A stretch of 64,000 nt of DNA from Siphonodentalium dalli (Eukaryota > Mollusca > Scaphopoda > Gadilida > Siphonodentaliidae), in contig CP136065.1 of the NCBI GenBank assembly GCA_032622095.1, positions 217,848,151 through 217,912,150 on the forward strand, given 5' to 3'. The notes beneath the pieces are model-generated. The model had not been told where the DNA came from, made no database searches, and saw only the letters and a list, made by a program, of their open reading frames with translations. Positions within the stretch are counted from its first letter, which is position 1. Every line of letters starts with the position of its first letter. Of this stretch, positions 11,921-23,065 are shown one piece after another. The position numbers and the translations under genes were made by a program.

Positions 11921-13320
11921 TAGGGGCCTGCGATGCATCGAATCGAAATTCGATTTTCGATTCATCCCTCTGAATCGAATCGAATCGTTTTCGATTTTGA
12001 GTACCAGTTTTTCGATTCGATTATCTCAAAGAATCTTAAGTACACTGCGCGTTTCTAGTAGCGGGCCCAGATCGATCGTTTTACCGGTAATCCAAAGCAT
12101 TTAGCACATCAAATTCTCAAAACATCTCGTGATACATTTGAATAAACTCCGATGTTGCCCTTTCAAAATGCATGGACCATCATACTGCAATTCGGTCCAC
12201 ATCGCTGGGAACATCAACTCAGAATAGCGATAACGCAACACGGAATCCGCTAAAATGGGCGGAAGCTGAAAATTAATTTTAAATGGATCCGTTTTTCATT
12301 TGCGGTGTAGTAGTAAATACGCGACATGGCGGAAATATAGACATGTGTATGCTTCATTCCATTTTCTTCTTTCTATACACGCACGCACAGGCATGTCCAT
12401 TCAAAAGTTTAGCTTAACAATATGCAGCGCACATGGGGTTATATAGACCGTAATTTAGTCCGTAAATTACCCAGCAGTTCTACATTTGTAAGCAGTCCGT
12501 ATTTTAGATCAGCTCAGCCGTGACGTCAGTTCTATTTACGTCTGCTAGTGGGGAAACCCGGGAAATTAGGGAATAACCTTCACTATATATAGCGTATATA
12601 TAGCCATAGTGTTAGTTTGCATGCATCGGAAGATGAATGAAGTTATTATGACAATTTATATTTTCATTTGAATCATCAAATATCTGATGAGTTGTGTCTT
12701 TTGTTAATAACTAAACATGTACGTAGTATATAATTTATTTAAGTCCACTAATAGTCTAATATCAGGGTGGGCCGTGTGTGACTGGACGAGTAAGACAAAC
12801 ACCGCAATATGATGGCATCTCACCGTCTCACGTGCATTTTATCAATATACCAATTTTATCATTGCTAATGCAATGTTCTGATAATGAGTGATAATCATTA
12901 ATCCGGAATTCAAATCTATCGACGATTTCGCGAGGAACAGATAATTGTGACTGTTAGTGTAAAATCGAATAGCGCATCTGCGCATGCGTATTTGAAATCG
13001 AGATTTTCTCTCACATACAAGACAAACGTCTTCCTGGCCAGATTGGATTTGCCGTTTGTGCACGAATCCGATAGTTCAAGTTATCTAAATTATTCAAATA
13101 GCCTATCCGATTACAAATTGCGTCTGTATTTCGTCAAGAACAGACGTCGGGACATTCACATACGAATCAGATCAGTTATGCGGACCTCGTTGACAATTTT
13201 TACCTTGATTTTTCGCCCAATGTCCGATCTAATGGTCTACGTTTGCTGAATCGAATCGAATCGAATCGCGATTATGTATCCAAATCGAATCGAAAATCGA
13301 ATCGAATTAATAATGCCCTG
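11921..13320. mobile_element. Candidate 1.4-kb DNA element bounded by AATCG-rich inverted ends
   Basis: The left boundary TAGGGGCCTGCGATGCATCG is followed by about 100 bp of repeated AATCG/CGATT motifs. The right boundary is also AATCG-rich and ends TTAATAATGCCCTG, so the last bases in reverse read CAGGGCATTATTAA. Short YAGGG ends plus inverted AATCG-rich subterminal blocks are what many hAT elements show. The flanking 8 bases do not match as a target duplication, so the class is inference. The interior contains only short frames and no transposase motif. Confidence 0.5.
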
Positions 13321-13685
13321 ACGATTGTGTGAATTTAAGTGGACATAATAACTGAACGAAAAAAAAAACGGGTAAGCATATTAGTATTGTGTATTGCATT
13401 AGGAGCTGTATAAAGAAGACATATATGGCAATATGTATAGCGATGATATGTATACAGATGATGGTTAATATATACAAACGTGTTGGTGTTAGAAGAATCG
13501 ACACGCATATCCCTTCTTCGTGAAGAATTCCATTTGTCTTGATTTTTTTTATTTTGAATATTCCACACATAAGTTACTCTACAACGTTCGCTATGAAATG
13601 CATAATACAAATCTAACCTTTATGTACTAAATGGATTCTTCCATTCAGTTAAACCAGTATGCACTGGGACGGTCTTATTATTCAT

Positions 13686-13861
13686 TTAAAGGGTAACAAA
13701 AGCAGACAGACAAAAAAGCAGATAATACAAGAACAGAATGATTCATATTCATTGGTGGGAAATATTCAGATAATAAGTTTGGTCGTTTTTAGAATTTATT
13801 ATCTGAACATTTTCGATGGGATAACTACTCGTCAATGAGTCTTTAGTATAGACAGGGTTAA
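13686..13861. mobile_element. Small TTAA-bounded foldback (family F, copy 1)
   Basis: Bounded by TTAAAGGGTAACA on the left and AGACAGGGTTAA on the right. It contains ATTCAGATAATAAGTTTGG with the inverted partner ATTTATTATCTGAACATTT, and CTACTCGTCAATGAGT near the right end. Relatives lie at 17625-17800 and 18240-18405, and a right-end fragment lies near 2535-2566. The ends are not good inverted repeats of each other, so TTAA targeting is only suggested. Confidence 0.6.
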
Positions 13862-14060
13862 CGGGCAAAATAAAAATACCCCAATATTACCGTAGCGTGC
13901 GTGAGAGAGAAGAAACGGTCCTATTGTAGATTTTCAATCAAACATTTGGAATTGTTCCGAATGAGTTTATTGCTAGCCACGAATGGACATGGAACATGCA
14001 TACACATATACAAACGCACCAAAGTATATCGATGCACAGTTGGCAAAATTTATAAGCCCA

Positions 14061-14301
14061 GGAACATAAAATAACGTTCCGTGGTAGTCTTATCCTCATA
14101 ACGTAGCAATAAAGAGCGTTTGTTTGACTTTTGGCGAAAAGTTGAAAACGTCTGAAAAATTTCTGTGACTTTGGCAAGTGTTTTTTCAGAGCATATGAAG
14201 CCGGCATATCAATAGTTCGTTTATTTATCGACCTATCGTATCCATTGCTCCAAATTACGTAGAAAAAAATGTGGAGGATCGAATGAGCCATGTCCGTTTA
14301 A
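14061..14301 (+). mobile_element. Family B TTAA MITE, 5'-truncated
   Basis: Only the right half of family B is present, from GGAACATAAAATAACGTTCC through GTAGCAATAAAGAGCGTTTG to GAGCCATGTCCGTTTAA. The left half with GCCACATGGCGG is missing, so this copy is deleted at one end. Confidence 0.85.
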
Positions 14302-14449
14302 AACACCCCCTTTTTCTTTGTTCTCTGAATGCGTTATTCAAGAAAATCGATAACGGTTTCAGAGTGTTCACTGAAATTGCCCCCTTTCTGGGCTCTCCCA
14401 ATAACATTTCGGGATAAATCTGCTACGCATTTCATTAAAATAAATGCAC

Positions 14450-14655
14450 ACAATCATACAGCCTGTTCTGAAAATAAGCTCATAACGGCATTATTTGAAT
14501 TTTAATTACGCTCTATATGAATATATTTAATGTGCTTTCATTGTGGCCCGCGCCATAAAACGGAATAACGGGTAGAAGTCCAATGTTGGTTTATTTCATA
14601 ATCAAATACGTCTAATACGAACACATTTTCACGAAAATATACATGTTGAATCATA
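14450..14655 (+). mobile_element. Family C relative
   Basis: It contains CAGCCTGTTCTGAAAATAAG at the left and GTGGCCCGCGCCATAAAACG followed by GAATAACGGGTA further right. It lacks the GATAATCTGCTTAG palindrome of full family C copies. It is a diverged subtype, also seen at 18885-19270 and around 47640-49173. Confidence 0.65.
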
Positions 14656-14659
14656 AGAT

Positions 14660-16070
14660 GATATTCGGCGCCCATGCTAGACTAACATACTCTATTTTAT
14701 GTCTGTATCTTTTCAATCGGCCACTTCTCTCTCTCCAGAGATATATTACCCATATTTATAAATTGAGTATTCTATATACTTTCCATGTTCTATTTACGCA
14801 CAGTCACTGGGAATCATAGTTTATAAAATTATTTAATTTGATTAATAAATATAACAACTAGATATTACATTTCTCATATAAAAATCCTGTTTATAAGATA
14901 TAAAGCACTCTTATATAAAATGTAATCACATATTTATAAGGTATTATTTAGTTGTTACATATACTTAATTTTATAATGAGTTATTCCTAGAACTGTGACA
15001 TAGGGCGCAATATAGGGCCAAATAAATACTATTGAACAATTCTTTGTCTTTACGGACCCGGCCAAACTCGGTGATATCAGAAGGCACCGCAAACATGCGG
15101 ATTCGATCGGGTTTTTATTTTAAAATATGAATTTCATAATTCGAAGAAAATGTGAAGAACAAATTGCGAATACGATAAAAAATATTTAATCAAAATATAG
15201 GACAGCACGACCCGGAAAATCGGAAGTCAGACCCCAAATACGCTCGGCAGGGTTGTACGTGGTCCCGCTTCCATGAACATGGTGCAGATGAGCGGGAGAA
15301 GCAGAACGAGGACATTTACGAACATGAAAGATAAGAACAATTTCTCTTCAAACGACAGGGAAGTTTCATGTTGGCACATGTGCAACACAAACTATGTCTC
15401 CCGCATTCACGTATTGAGGAAATTGAATTTTATAGTGACATCCAAATTGTGAGTCATACTCAGATTCAATTCGAAGAGTTATCACTATCACTATCCAATA
15501 GATTGCGTCCAACGGTGATGGATTATGCATTCTTCAGTTTCATGTCAGTTAACCATACGATGAACACACAGATTAAGCAACCAATAGCTAAATATCATGT
15601 TCTGTTCAGGCTCTCGTCGCAATAGTTCTCGCAGTTAAACTTGATAGACAATCACCTAAATTAATTAAGCACATTCCGTACCATTCTAAGCAGTTTTATT
15701 TTAGTTAAAAACTATACCTGTGGATATAAACTATAAAATGTGATCGATGTGAGGCTGTGAGCTAATTACACACATGCGAATATTTGTATAGTATATAGAT
15801 TAGCTACTGCACTGAGTGGCTTCATATTTTTATCTTCCAGAGTTGGAAATGTGAATACGCGTTTAAAAAAACCGACCCAGTTCAAGAGGGGTCGTGAACA
15901 AATTTGCAGACACAAGGTCTAAATATTTTTCCTGTCACGTGTAATCCGTTTAGCTCAGTAGGATTGTTGGTAAGTATGTCATTGCATACTCATTGACTTG
16001 AAGCAAGAATGTGTCGCGTTTCAGAATAGGCATATATAACAATGAAAACCATCAGGTAAGAACAAATTGA
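14660..16070. other. No gene recognised
   Basis: AT-rich DNA. The frame of 85 codons at 15368-15625 has no recognisable motif. A tRNA box-A-like string, TAGCTCAGTAGG, near 15952 lacks a matching box B and cloverleaf. The 16020-16070 part may be the decayed upstream end of the LINE that follows. Confidence 0.4.
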
Positions 16071-16493
16071 GTGTATAGAGAAATAATAAATTATTACCGA
16101 TTGGAGCCATATTTGGACATAGTCAAAAATTTTGATGTTAGACAGATCTTCAGCAAATTGCGGATTAGCAATCATACTCTAGAAATTGAAAAAGGGCGCC
16201 ATAAACAACCGAAGATTCCAGTAGACAAGAGAATATGCAGAAAGTGTGGGTTGGAAACTGAAACCGAGGAACATTTTATTTTAAAATGTCCTATTTACAA
16301 AAGCATTCGCCTCCGTTTCTTTGACGAAATAAATAAAGTAAATAACAAGTTTACTAATATGACTGATGCACAAAAATTCATTTTCATACTGCGAAATGAT
16401 AAAACAGAAACGTGCAATATCATCTGTAACATGGTCCGTCTCTTTTTCCACAAAAGGTGTGAAACACCAGATTTTCAAAAACAAACATGTTAA
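16071..16493 (+). pseudogene. Non-LTR retrotransposon reverse transcriptase, C-terminal tail
   Basis: An uninterrupted 140-codon frame matches the region after the RT domain in invertebrate LINE polyproteins. That region is a helix-rich stretch with SKLRISNHTLEIEKGRH (residues about 27-43) followed by a CCHC-like knuckle, CRKCGLETETEEHFILKC. This spacing (C-x2-C, about 9 residues, H, x4, C) is the usual cysteine motif near the end of such RTs. The catalytic FADD-type palm motif, the thumb and all upstream parts are absent, as expected of a 5'-truncated insertion. It ends naturally at a TAA and is followed by an AATAAA-type 3' tail. The first ATG is not the original start. It is unlikely to produce anything active. 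Confidence 0.8.
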
Positions 16494-16622
16494 ATTTTTC
16501 ATTTTAATTCTGATTACAATTGTGTACATGTATACTTATTGTATCATATATATATATATTTATTGTTATTTATGTTGTGACATCGGTGTAATTGTCAATA
16601 AACTTATCTATCTTATAAGACC
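16494..16622 (+). mobile_element. 3' UTR and tail of the 16.1-kb LINE fragment
   Basis: AT-rich sequence follows the RT stop and ends in GTCAATAAACTTATCTATCT. Such short (TATCT)-like tails are typical of non-LTR elements that end in simple repeats in place of poly(A). The 5' truncation and this 3' tail together suggest target-primed insertion. Confidence 0.6.
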
Positions 16623-17624
16623 TTAATTTTGTGAATAACATATAGTTTTTGTTAAGTGGAGTAAAGGCGTAATACTAGTATTACATGTTATATAATTATA
16701 TAATTTATTTCTTCAAGATTTGTAAAATATCAGCACAGCTGAGCTACGTTTATTATATGAGTGTTCAACTTGGTGATACATACAATGTTCTTCAGTCACT
16801 AATATAGACTTGAATTGTACTGCGGAATGATGCACCAGTAAATGAAGTACAAGATTAAGTGATATATATATCTTAATGTTTGAAAAAGATATGTTGATCG
16901 GGAAATAGATGCATCACTATTTTATTATTCCCATCTAGAAAAACCCACTCACCCCATCCATGTATCTGGATTTTGTGTTTGTCTTTGCAGACCCCCGCTC
17001 CCTTTACCCAGCGTGGAAACAAAGCTGCGTTCAGATGACACACGTGTGCCGAATGCAATGTTAGCACACGTTTAAGCCGGGGAATGCTTTACTTTGTACG
17101 CGCCCGGCTATGTCATATTTTACTGATTCACTTCAGATGATTTAACATAAGCGTAAACGGCCTGATTTCGCCATTAATTGAGGCCAATTAAGATAAATAT
17201 ACGTCTGGGAATATCGCTCAATGACAGATTCACATAGCGGATGAGCTCGTGGTATCGGATCTTTATGGGAACCATGTAATTTGTTCCTATAATCTGCAAG
17301 AACAGGCTCCGGGATATCCTTCAAGCTCATTAAATGACTCCTACGCGAACAGATTCGCACAGTGTTATGAATGATAAGCAATTCGAAACTGAAGACGTAT
17401 GCCTTGTCTCAAGTACATGTTTTGCGTATATGATTTATCAACAGGTTCCTGCCATAGTAGGTTAATTTTGCACAGCTGCGTTGATATAAATAGTATGTAA
17501 ACTATATCGAAGATACATTGAAGATATAGCCAGTGCTTCAACCAGCCGAATTGCAATAACAATTTTTGTTTTGTTTTATATAATTCAATGTGATAATATG
17601 AAATAAACTACATGTTTAATACTC
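16623..17624. other. No gene recognised
   Basis: Short frames on the minus strand (up to 79 codons) are not recognisable. No array or MITE end was identified. Confidence 0.4.
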
Positions 17625-17800
17625 ACCCTTTATTAACCATGTCTGTATTAAATACTCATTGACGAGTAATTGCCTTAGGAAATGTCAAGATAATAAGTCC
17701 AACAAACTGAACTTATTATCTAAACATTTCCCTCCAATAAATAAATAGGACTTCTGTGCTTCTATTATCTGTCGTTCGCCCTTGTTACATGAACATTCCT
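17625..17800. mobile_element. Family F foldback, copy 2 (reverse)
   Basis: TTAACCATGTCTGTATTAAA leads into ACTCATTGACGAGTAATTG, then GATAATAAGTCCAACAAA and its inverted partner ACTTATTATCTAAACATT. It is the same family as 13686-13861 in the opposite orientation. Confidence 0.6.
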
Positions 17801-17894
17801 CTATATAAATAGACCATTCTAATGTGTACATTTATAACTAACTAGCTGAAACATGCTCCCTTTGGGTGCCTTTATTAAGCGTCGGAGGGACCTA

Positions 17895-18035
17895 TGCCTA
17901 TGCCGTTATAATCCCCGCCAGGGTAAACCGAGTCACCACACCAAATTTGTTTGAAATCGGACCAGCATTCTGGGAGGAAACTCCTGACAGACAGGCGTAC
18001 GGACGGACAGATCCTACTCTATTATATATATAGAT
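17895..18035 (+). repeat. Retroposon-like tail (shared with 10963-11059)
   Basis: CCCCGCCAGGGTAAACCGAG and TCACCACACCAAATTTG are followed by CGTACGGACGGACAGATCCT and a TATATATATAGATGAT end. The GGACGGAC stretch and TA-rich end are commonly seen at SINE/LINE 3' ends in marine invertebrates. No RNA polymerase III boxes were found upstream, so this is probably a 5'-truncated copy. Confidence 0.5.
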
Positions 18036-18239
18036 GATATAATCCATTCAGTATAGAACGTTAATGTAATGATGAAACTGGTATCTTGAAGACGGCAACA
18101 GAAGTAGTCAAACTTATATCACTTGCTGACCATCTATCAGTGGCTCACGACTGCAGTTACGCGTTTATACATGTAGTATGATTCCCCCATTAAGCTATAA
18201 TATGTATACCTTAACACGTTCTACCAATATGGTGCAATG

Positions 18240-18405
18240 TTCATGTAATAAAATCATACGACAGGAATGCGAATAATAAAAGTGGAGAATGATTCATATA
18301 ACTTGGTGGGAAATGTTCAGATAATATGTTCAACAAACGACCAATGGCCGTTTGTTGAACTTATTATCTGAACATTTCCTACTACTTGTCAATGCGTGTT
18401 TGGTA
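18240..18405. mobile_element. Family F foldback, copy 3
   Basis: A strong palindrome: GAAATGTTCAGATAATATGT pairs with TTATTATCTGAACATTTCCT, and CAACAAACG pairs with CGTTTGTTG around a short AATGG centre. The outer sequence resembles copies 1 and 2 but the TTAA ends are not preserved. Confidence 0.7.
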
Positions 18406-18409
18406 GGGA

Positions 18410-18884
18410 AGGCGCTAAGTCCAATGATGGGACGACTTCAGGCATGATAATGACTGGTAATCGAGGGACGACTTACAGGAAACATAACCAGCTTACCATA
18501 CAATAGAGCTTCAAATTTAGGACATCAACACGCGAATACGCGCACGCAATAATTTAGCTATCGCAATAGCATAGCTGTTATCCTGATTTATATTGGCTAT
18601 AATGTGTGTCAATACGATACGTGTCAACCCGTTGACATAATTATATTGTTTTGACATACTCTATCGTCCATTTGAGTAGGCCTTTGCCCGATTAACAGCG
18701 ACTTTCGTACACTCATCATTGCTGAAAGAGAATCAACTGATTATTCTCATCACACAAGCATTGCGGAAGTCCACAAAATCGTAATAAAGGCATACGCCGA
18801 AAACGATCACATAAGTCCGATCGGTTATATTATTACCGGGTCAGTGTGACGCCCATATTGTTATCCCTAAACGATAAATTATCA
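18410..18884. other. No gene recognised
   Basis: Spacer between the family F foldback and a family C relative. Nothing recognisable was seen. Confidence 0.4.
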
Positions 18885-19270
18885 TCCAGCCTATTCTCGT
18901 AAAAATATGCACATGACTGGCGAATTTTAGTGAACGAAATACTATAATATTGGCTGTATTAATCCTCAATATACACTAAATGGACGTAAAGCACGTTTTT
19001 TAAAACAGTCCACTATGGGATTATTTCCATACGAAATATACAATATTGGCATTATTTAATCTATCTTCTTTTTTTTGGTCATCGACACGACTTTTCGAGA
19101 TTCGCGGTTTTTATAAACGTGTTTTCACTGCCGTCTACGCAATTCAACACAATAACGGGTATACGCTCACCGTGGGCTTATTCCATGATCAAATACGTCC
19201 AATATGAACCCATGTTATATGAATATTCACGTCCAATATGAATGTATTTGCATGAGGATATGTTGCATTA
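18885..19270 (+). mobile_element. Family C relative
   Basis: It begins CCAGCCTATTCTCGTAAAAA and ends TTGCATGAGGATATGTTGC, with AATAACGGGTATACGCTCAC inside. It shares the outer ends of family C but has a different middle (AATATTGGCTGTATTAATCC). Confidence 0.65.
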
Positions 19271-19639
19271 TCTTATTCACATTACGTGTTGAGTGTGGTT
19301 TAATTCTATTTCGTCAAGTGTGAGGTCCCATTTGCTAAACCATGAGGTCTATAGCGAATCTTGCCGCCATAAGCCGTCCAGCCTGATGACCCTGGTTCGA
19401 TTCCCGACAGTTACGGATTCGTCGCAGTTCACGGCACGAATTCACCCGTCGCAGCTCAGGGTGGAAGCCGACAGATTGAACTATTCCAAACAAACATTTA
19501 TTTTATATTGGAAATGACCCTCACTCTTTTGTTGTTTTAGTCTATTACATGGACATACTACATGTACAATGTATACTTTAATTATATATGCATGTAACGG
19601 CAACCGATTTTCTGTGGAAGCCGGTGATAGCTCGGGAAA
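19271..19639. other. No gene recognised
   Basis: Contains a box-B-like GGTTCGATTCCCG near 19390 but no matching stem or box A. No coding sequence is supported. Confidence 0.4.
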
Positions 19640-19830
19640 TGTGTGCTCGTATGGGCCCGGGGTATAATATCGTGATCTGAAAGAACACCCTAATCTATAG
19701 TGGAATAGGCATTCGAGGTAAATTACGTTATACGAAATACGAATGATAAATTCATTACTTAACATACTACCACTGAAATTTATATACCCATCGGAGACCA
19801 GTGTGGACCCGGGGTAGAATAGGCTTACCG
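19640..19830. repeat. Inverted copy of 24218-24345 plus a retroposon-like GGACCCGGGG block
   Basis: GATCTGAAAGAACACCCTAA and TTACGTTATACGAAATACGA are found in reverse complement at about 24218-24345, next to the start of the minus-strand LINE ORF1. Both places are followed by the CCACTGAAATTTATATA end. Just downstream GGACCCGGGGTAGAATAGGC looks like a retroposon consensus block, but that part is a guess. Confidence 0.6.
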
Positions 19831-20037
19831 CCCACTGCGAGGGTTAAGAATCCCCTAATGTGGTACCCTAATTTTTGTGGGGTGCAACTCGTGAAGTTTG
19901 GTGTAAGAGTCCTTGTAGTATTAGGGCGGCTTCTATGTATTGCTGAACAATTCAAAATTGCCAATCAGATCAGAACTGGGCCAGTAAATCTATCTCCCCC
20001 CGATTGAACATTGAAAGTTGTTAAATCTGACGCTCAC

Positions 20038-20235
20038 TAAATCCGGCCATTTAAAGGGGTACTGTGCACTAAATCCGGCCATTTAAAGGGGACTGTAGAC
20101 TAAATCCGGCCATGTAAAGGGGTACTTTACACCAAATCCGGCCATTTAAAGAGGTACTGTACACTAAATCCGGCCATTTAAAGGGGTAATGTACACTAAA
20201 TCCGGCCATTTAAAGGTGGACTGCACACTAAAAAC
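20038..20235. repeat. Tandem repeat, 32-bp unit, about 6 copies
   Basis: The unit reads CTAAATCCGGCCATTTAAAG then GGGTACTGTACA. Copies at 20041 and 20073 fix a 32-bp period. A single related unit (GTTACTGTACACTAAATTCG) recurs near 22710 with the same downstream sequence, suggesting both belong to one larger repeat. Confidence 0.9.
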
Positions 20236-20452
20236 AGAATATATGCAACTAAATAATGCAATTGAGCCATGGGTTAGTCCGGTAGGGATCTTTAACATGC
20301 GCACGGGAGAGCCATTAACGTCGGCTCCCGATCCGACGGTATGCCTAGCACAGTGTCATCCCTGGATATGACACCGTAGATGAGCGGAGGTACGAAATTC
20401 GTCCAGTACGCTCTTCATAAAGGCCTTGAATAGCAGCAGGATTGTGTTGAGA

Positions 20453-20808
20453 CAACATATCCTCGCGAAAATACACACATAATCGACCTATAATGTGACA
20501 TAGTACATGTAATTATTTTATTCTGAAATAAACGGATAATGGCCCATGCCCGTTATTCCGTTGATGGCGCGGGCCGCAGGGAAAACACATGTTAACGTGC
20601 GTACACCTGAAAAGTATTGAGTTGGCTTATTTATGTCATTGTCCGCGCATAATCGGCTTAGAATCGCTTCAGTGTGAGTCGATGGTGTGACTAAAACGCT
20701 CTCATCGCACATTATCGACTCAAAATGAAGCGATTTTAAGCAGATTATCTGCCTAAACCAATTTATATTATAAGCAAATAATGAGCGAGTTTTCGGGAGG
20801 ACAGGCTG
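20453..20808 (-). mobile_element. Family C repeat, copy 3
   Basis: Runs from CAACATATCCTCGCGAAAAT to TTTTCGGGAGGACAGGCTG. It has the TGGCGCGGGCCGCAGGG block and the inverted segments GAATCGCTTCAGTGTGAGTC and GACTCAAAATGAAGCGATTT. Confidence 0.8.
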
Positions 20809-20937
20809 TATATAGAGCGTACATCTGGTTATTCGATTTAGGTTCATATAGTGCGTAATTCAGATGTGGCGATATGGGTTTATTTGTGTTCTTAAATAAG
20901 TTCAATATGGGATTATTTTCAGGAGAACAGGCTGAAC
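20809..20937 (-). mobile_element. Family C relative abutting copy 3
   Basis: After copy 3 ends in CAGGCTG, a short second element with TATAGAGCGTACATCTGGTT and TTCATATAGTGCGTAATTC runs to TTTCAGGAGAACAGGCTG, the same terminal string. The two elements are therefore arranged head to tail and share an end. A similar piece is found at 44575-44725. Confidence 0.6.
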
Positions 20938-21441
20938 AACTAGTGACGTTGAGAGAGACCGTTTATCCTCAACACTCTACTGAAGCTGAGTATGTTGTTC
21001 CAAAACGGTCGCCGAAAGTTCTCCCACATTTTAACAGACGTTAATATTTGAGTCTTCAAAGTCTGACATCATCCAAATTATTGTAACGAATTGTCATATC
21101 TATAGACTGACTGTTCAATCGCCAAGCTACTGCCTCTGGTCCAGATGTAGGATAGGATAGGATATTTTATTTGCAATACACATATCTATTACATAATAGT
21201 GGCGAAAATTATGGAAAATTATGTCGTATATTGTGGGGGATGGCATAGTCTGGCAAGACTGTGTTCCTGCCATCCCCAGTATGGTGAATATAGAAATTAA
21301 TAACAATAGTAAGATGGCTTCGGTGAGCCGTGCACAGATTGTGTATATGTAATTTATAAGTTTAGGGCTTAGTTAAAGAGTGTGTGAAATTGGATACTAC
21401 CCGAGGGCTGTTCAATATCATGTATATGTTTCAAATTCAGA

Positions 21442-21690
21442 TTAGTGGGTAGTATTTTTGGCGGATGGGGGTACAGGGACTACTGATTCGTTTGGTTGGT
21501 GTTGACGTTGAAACCGCATGTGACACTTGATATTGTTAGAATATGCGCTTAGTATTTTTTCTGTGATGTGTTTTTTGAATACGTGCCTACTTTGAGTTTT
21601 AGTCATGGTGTTATCTAAATTGTTCCATGAGGTTGGGAATGCATGAAACGGAAGCTGTCCATCATGGCAATTATAACTTACAGGAATAAT
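21442..21690 (-). pseudogene. LINE reverse transcriptase C-terminus
   Basis: Minus-strand translation reads through FHAFPTSWNNLD and a following SRHVFKKHITEKILSAYS stretch to a TAA at 21442. The pattern (aromatic-P-x2-WN-x-L-[DP], 10-15 residues, then F-K-K-x-[LI]) is the closing segment of jockey/CR1/L2-type RT proteins. It is about 70-80 residues and upstream frames are closed by stops, so nothing of the catalytic palm remains. The CDS end lies about 290 bp before the simple-repeat tail, a normal 3' UTR length for such elements. Confidence 0.7.
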
Positions 21691-23065
21691 GTTTTAATTA
21701 ATGGGCATATCCTTTCAAATAAGCATGGACAGCCTAAGACAGCGGTTCAAAAATATGTTTCTTTGTGGTAGCATTTGTCTCTTGCGATCATCTTGCTTTA
21801 GTAATCTTGAAAACACATCCGTGTCCATTGACATGTTGGTCTTTCTGAAAATCGACTGCATGTTAACGATAATCAGAGTACCAGTAATACTCCACAGAAC
21901 CACATAACCGAACAACCTTCAATCTGCCAATCGGATATTATCACCAAATTCAACATATATTGTTCACTTGCCAGCCATTACCTTTACTGTTTATCCGGAA
22001 CCAATGCTGGAAGGGAATACTGACATTTCACTGGAGCTGCGGGCTCTTGGTGAAATTCATATGTCGGCTCCCATTCTTGTTCGTACACTTCAAGCAACTT
22101 TCTTTATTTAGCGCAATGTTTTTAAATCTTTTCCTTTACATCTACTGTTGATATTATCTTTCATCCATTGCATGCATTTATTATTATATAGAACCATTGC
22201 AAAATCTGAAAAAGAAGCTTTCTTGTTCTAATTTCATTTCACGGATATCCTTTCGTAATAAATATGATGGCTCACTATACGCAACCAGCATCCCGAGTTT
22301 ATTGTGATAAATGTATCTAATAAGACTTCCAGCGTTTTAAACAAACAACATCACGAGCTTATTGTGATAAATGAATCTAATGAGATTGCGTGAGTTTTAT
22401 ATCCCATCTATACAGTTCCTGTCGCATTAAAGTATAGCATATTACCAGTGTTGCGGCCGGCTAAGTAAGAGTTCGAATTGGGTTGTAACCAGCATTATTC
22501 CTCTTGGGATGTATTTATGTGAATTAAAACTCCATTCTGAGTATGAGTGCGTGTTGCCTAATCTTACACGGAAGAGATTATCGGGAACTAGGTTACCGCA
22601 CAAGTACAACTAATACCAAGGTCGTACAGCGATACAGTAAGTATACAATTGGTGACATCTTAGTGTAAACATATTTTATTTCTCAATAATACATTCCATA
22701 GTTAAAGGGTTACTGTACACTAAATTCGGCAATATATGGGACCATCTGCTTTTATACTCAACATAATATATGCAACAAATGAATGAATTTGAGCAATGGA
22801 GTAGTGCAACATTCACTCGTGTGAACTAGGAACAATGCAAACAACATGGTAGTTAGTATTAAAATTAATTTATTATGACACCAGTCTGCGCATAGCTTTT
22901 AAAATCAGATTTAGCATTGATAAGGCATTCATCACATTTGATTAATCGCGCACGAACGTTTATCACTGGATGAAGCTGACAGTCGGGTGGATGGGACATA
23001 CATGTAATGTCATCCTTCAACCAACCACAGCTTTAGTCCACAAATACTGTTTTTGTCTTTAAGAG
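21691..23065. other. Deleted or unrecognisable centre of the LINE
   Basis: No endonuclease or RT palm motif can be read in any frame. The 22190-22560 part is shared with 26535-26870. The 22690-22800 part resembles the sequence after the 32-bp array at 20.2 kb. Confidence 0.4.
22190..22560. repeat. Dispersed repeat, partner at 26535-26870
   Basis: AAGAAGCTTTCTTGTTCTAA, ATTTCATTTCACGGATATCC, CACTATACGCAACCAGCATC and AAGTAAGAGTTCGAATTG occur in the same order at 26535-26870. This copy has an extra internal repeat of the GAGTTTATTGTGATAAATG block. No coding content was seen. GAGTTCGAATT resembles a pol III box B, but no box A was found. Confidence 0.7.

Noticed and set aside
15945-15990. tRNA-like box A (TAGCTCAGTAGG)
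   Set aside because: No box B at the right distance and no cloverleaf; probably chance or a very decayed SINE head.
19325-19400. tRNA or SINE promoter candidate
   Set aside because: A GGTTCGATTCC box-B-like string is present, but the T-stem does not pair and no box A or acceptor stem could be drawn.
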